Origin: Siminovitchia sp047228825
Lineage (GTDB): Bacteria > Bacillota > Bacilli > Bacillales > Bacillaceae_C
Assembly (NCBI RefSeq): GCF_047228825.1
Contig: NZ_JBFEGN010000130.1
Span: forward strand, 1-6,877
Reading direction: 5' to 3'
DNA length: 6,877 bases
Positions 6,182 through 6,877 of this stretch are shown in pieces. Each line of letters starts with the position of its first letter. The stretch's first letter is position 1. The notes beneath the pieces were generated by a model. It was not told the origin of the DNA, did no database searches, and saw only the letters and a program-made list of their open reading frames with translations. Both the position numbers and the translations under genes were made by a program.

Positions 6182-6754
6182 TTGTCATCAGAACTGCATT
6201 ATATTATTCCGATACAAACAAAACTAAAAAATTTAAATCGCATATCCCAATCAAAAAATGTGTCGGTATTTACAGGTGAATTTGATTCTCTTTCAGAATA
6301 TAAGGAGGTTTTTAGTTGTCTTCATATATTACTAAAGGTAGGTAATAGTGAATTCTATTTAATAACAGCAGAACAAACAGAAATTACTTATTTAGCAGAG
6401 ATTGACCATCTAGTCATTGTAATGGAGAAAGAGATGCCTAAACTCGAATCCTTATTTGGTCCGAAAGAAAGAAAAGATTATATTAAATTTAAGGATCTAA
6501 AGTCACAAGATGGTTTTCATCTTATTACTTATTTAGAGGAAGACTACTATATTAATTCTAGTTCCAATACTCTTGACTTTACCTTTGAAGCAGGAACTGC
6601 CATGATGTTAGAGGGAGAAAACGAAAAATTATTTATTAGTTGTGGCCGTACTCCTGAAGAATTATTTGTTACTTCAAATACAGATGATATTGCTAGAATA
6701 TTAACGGAAAAGGAGTTGAAGCCTTATACATTGAACGTAAATTCTATCATTTAA
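6182..6754 (+). CDS. Putative immunity protein of cassette C, family not recognised
   Basis: This encodes 190 residues from a TTG start, set by GAGGTG 8 bases upstream. The start lies 15 bases after the toxin-tail stop, so the two were probably one transcription unit. There is no signal peptide or membrane span. The protein looks soluble and mixed alpha/beta, with strands such as LHYIIPIQT, FYLITAEQTEITYL and HLVIVMEKE, an acidic middle (KLESLFGPKERKDYIKF) and a C-terminal part with GTAMMLEGENEKLFISCG. The net charge looks acidic, which would suit binding the very basic toxin tail next to it. I recognise no family, so the antitoxin role is inferred from position and charge. The frame is intact although the core beside it is reduced to 98 bp, as expected if immunity is kept after the toxin is broken. 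Confidence 0.75.
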   Translation: MSSELHYIIPIQTKLKNLNRISQSKNVSVFTGEFDSLSEYKEVFSCLHILLKVGNSEFYLITAEQTEITYLAEIDHLVIVMEKEMPKLESLFGPKERKDYIKFKDLKSQDGFHLITYLEEDYYINSSSNTLDFTFEAGTAMMLEGENEKLFISCGRTPEELFVTSNTDDIARILTEKELKPYTLNVNSII

Positions 6755-6774
6755 ATGGTTTTGAATTAGAGTTG

Positions 6775-6805
6775 AGCACTAAAGTTTATGACTTTGGTGC
6801 TTTTT
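6775..6805 (+). terminator. Rho-independent terminator after immunity gene C
   Basis: AGCACTAAAGT (6775-6785) pairs with ACTTTGGTGCT (6791-6801) as an 11-bp stem with one G-U pair and the loop TTATG. A TTTTT run (6801-6805) follows. It lies 20 bases after the stop at 6754. The last 72 bases of the window hold nothing I can support beyond small inverted repeats (6819-6857). Confidence 0.82.
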
Positions 6806-6877
6806 CTGTGTGCCCCGCAGTTACACAATCTAAGTGGTTAAAATCCACTCAGTAACTTTACCCTTTAAAGTGCTGTA

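Noticed and set aside
6819..6857. Nested inverted repeats (AGTTAC/GTAACT, AGTGG/CCACT) at the right edge
   Set aside because: The stems are 5-6 bp and widely spaced, with no adjacent gene or tail to give them a role.

Overview
The window looks like a piece of a low-GC Gram-positive chromosome, most likely Bacillus (B. subtilis/licheniformis group by general character). The reasons are strong AAAGGAG-type ribosome sites, a TTG start, AT-rich accessory genes and WapA-type YD-repeat (RHS) sequence. The species call is inference. The window is an accessory island of orphan WapA/Rhs C-terminal toxin cassettes and their immunity genes. All convincing genes are on the plus strand.

Layout. (1) 1-795: an immunity-type gene (74-739, Imm26-like), whose toxin partner must lie left of the window, closed by a hairpin at 765-790. 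(2) 824-2644, cassette A: a decayed RHS core fragment, an intact-looking toxin tail ending at 2012, an unrecognised immunity gene (2083-2580) and a 14-bp terminator stem. The core carries a 5-bp duplication, an 81-codon deletion, a +1 frameshift and a nonsense codon. (3) 2645-3099: no intact gene, but a possible decayed minus-strand frame. (4) 3100-5590, cassette B: an open 498-codon RHS core with a GIY-YIG/URI-like nuclease tail, a 283-residue Imm26-like plus DUF4240 immunity protein, and a strong terminator. (5) 5591-5851: no intact gene. (6) 5852-6805, cassette C: a 98-bp RHS relic joined out of frame to a short basic toxin tail, an immunity gene starting with TTG, and a terminator.

How it fits together. 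The three RHS segments are copies of the same core. A and B start at the same place and diverge right after VDPDGK, the usual junction between conserved core and variable toxin. The established model for orphan Rhs/WapA modules is that they are promoterless reservoirs: they can recombine into a full-length secreted toxin gene, while their immunity genes protect the cell. The sequence fits this model. Immunity genes have good ribosome sites and terminators, while the core fragments lack signal peptides and ribosome sites. Decay has hit the cores hardest and left the immunity genes intact.
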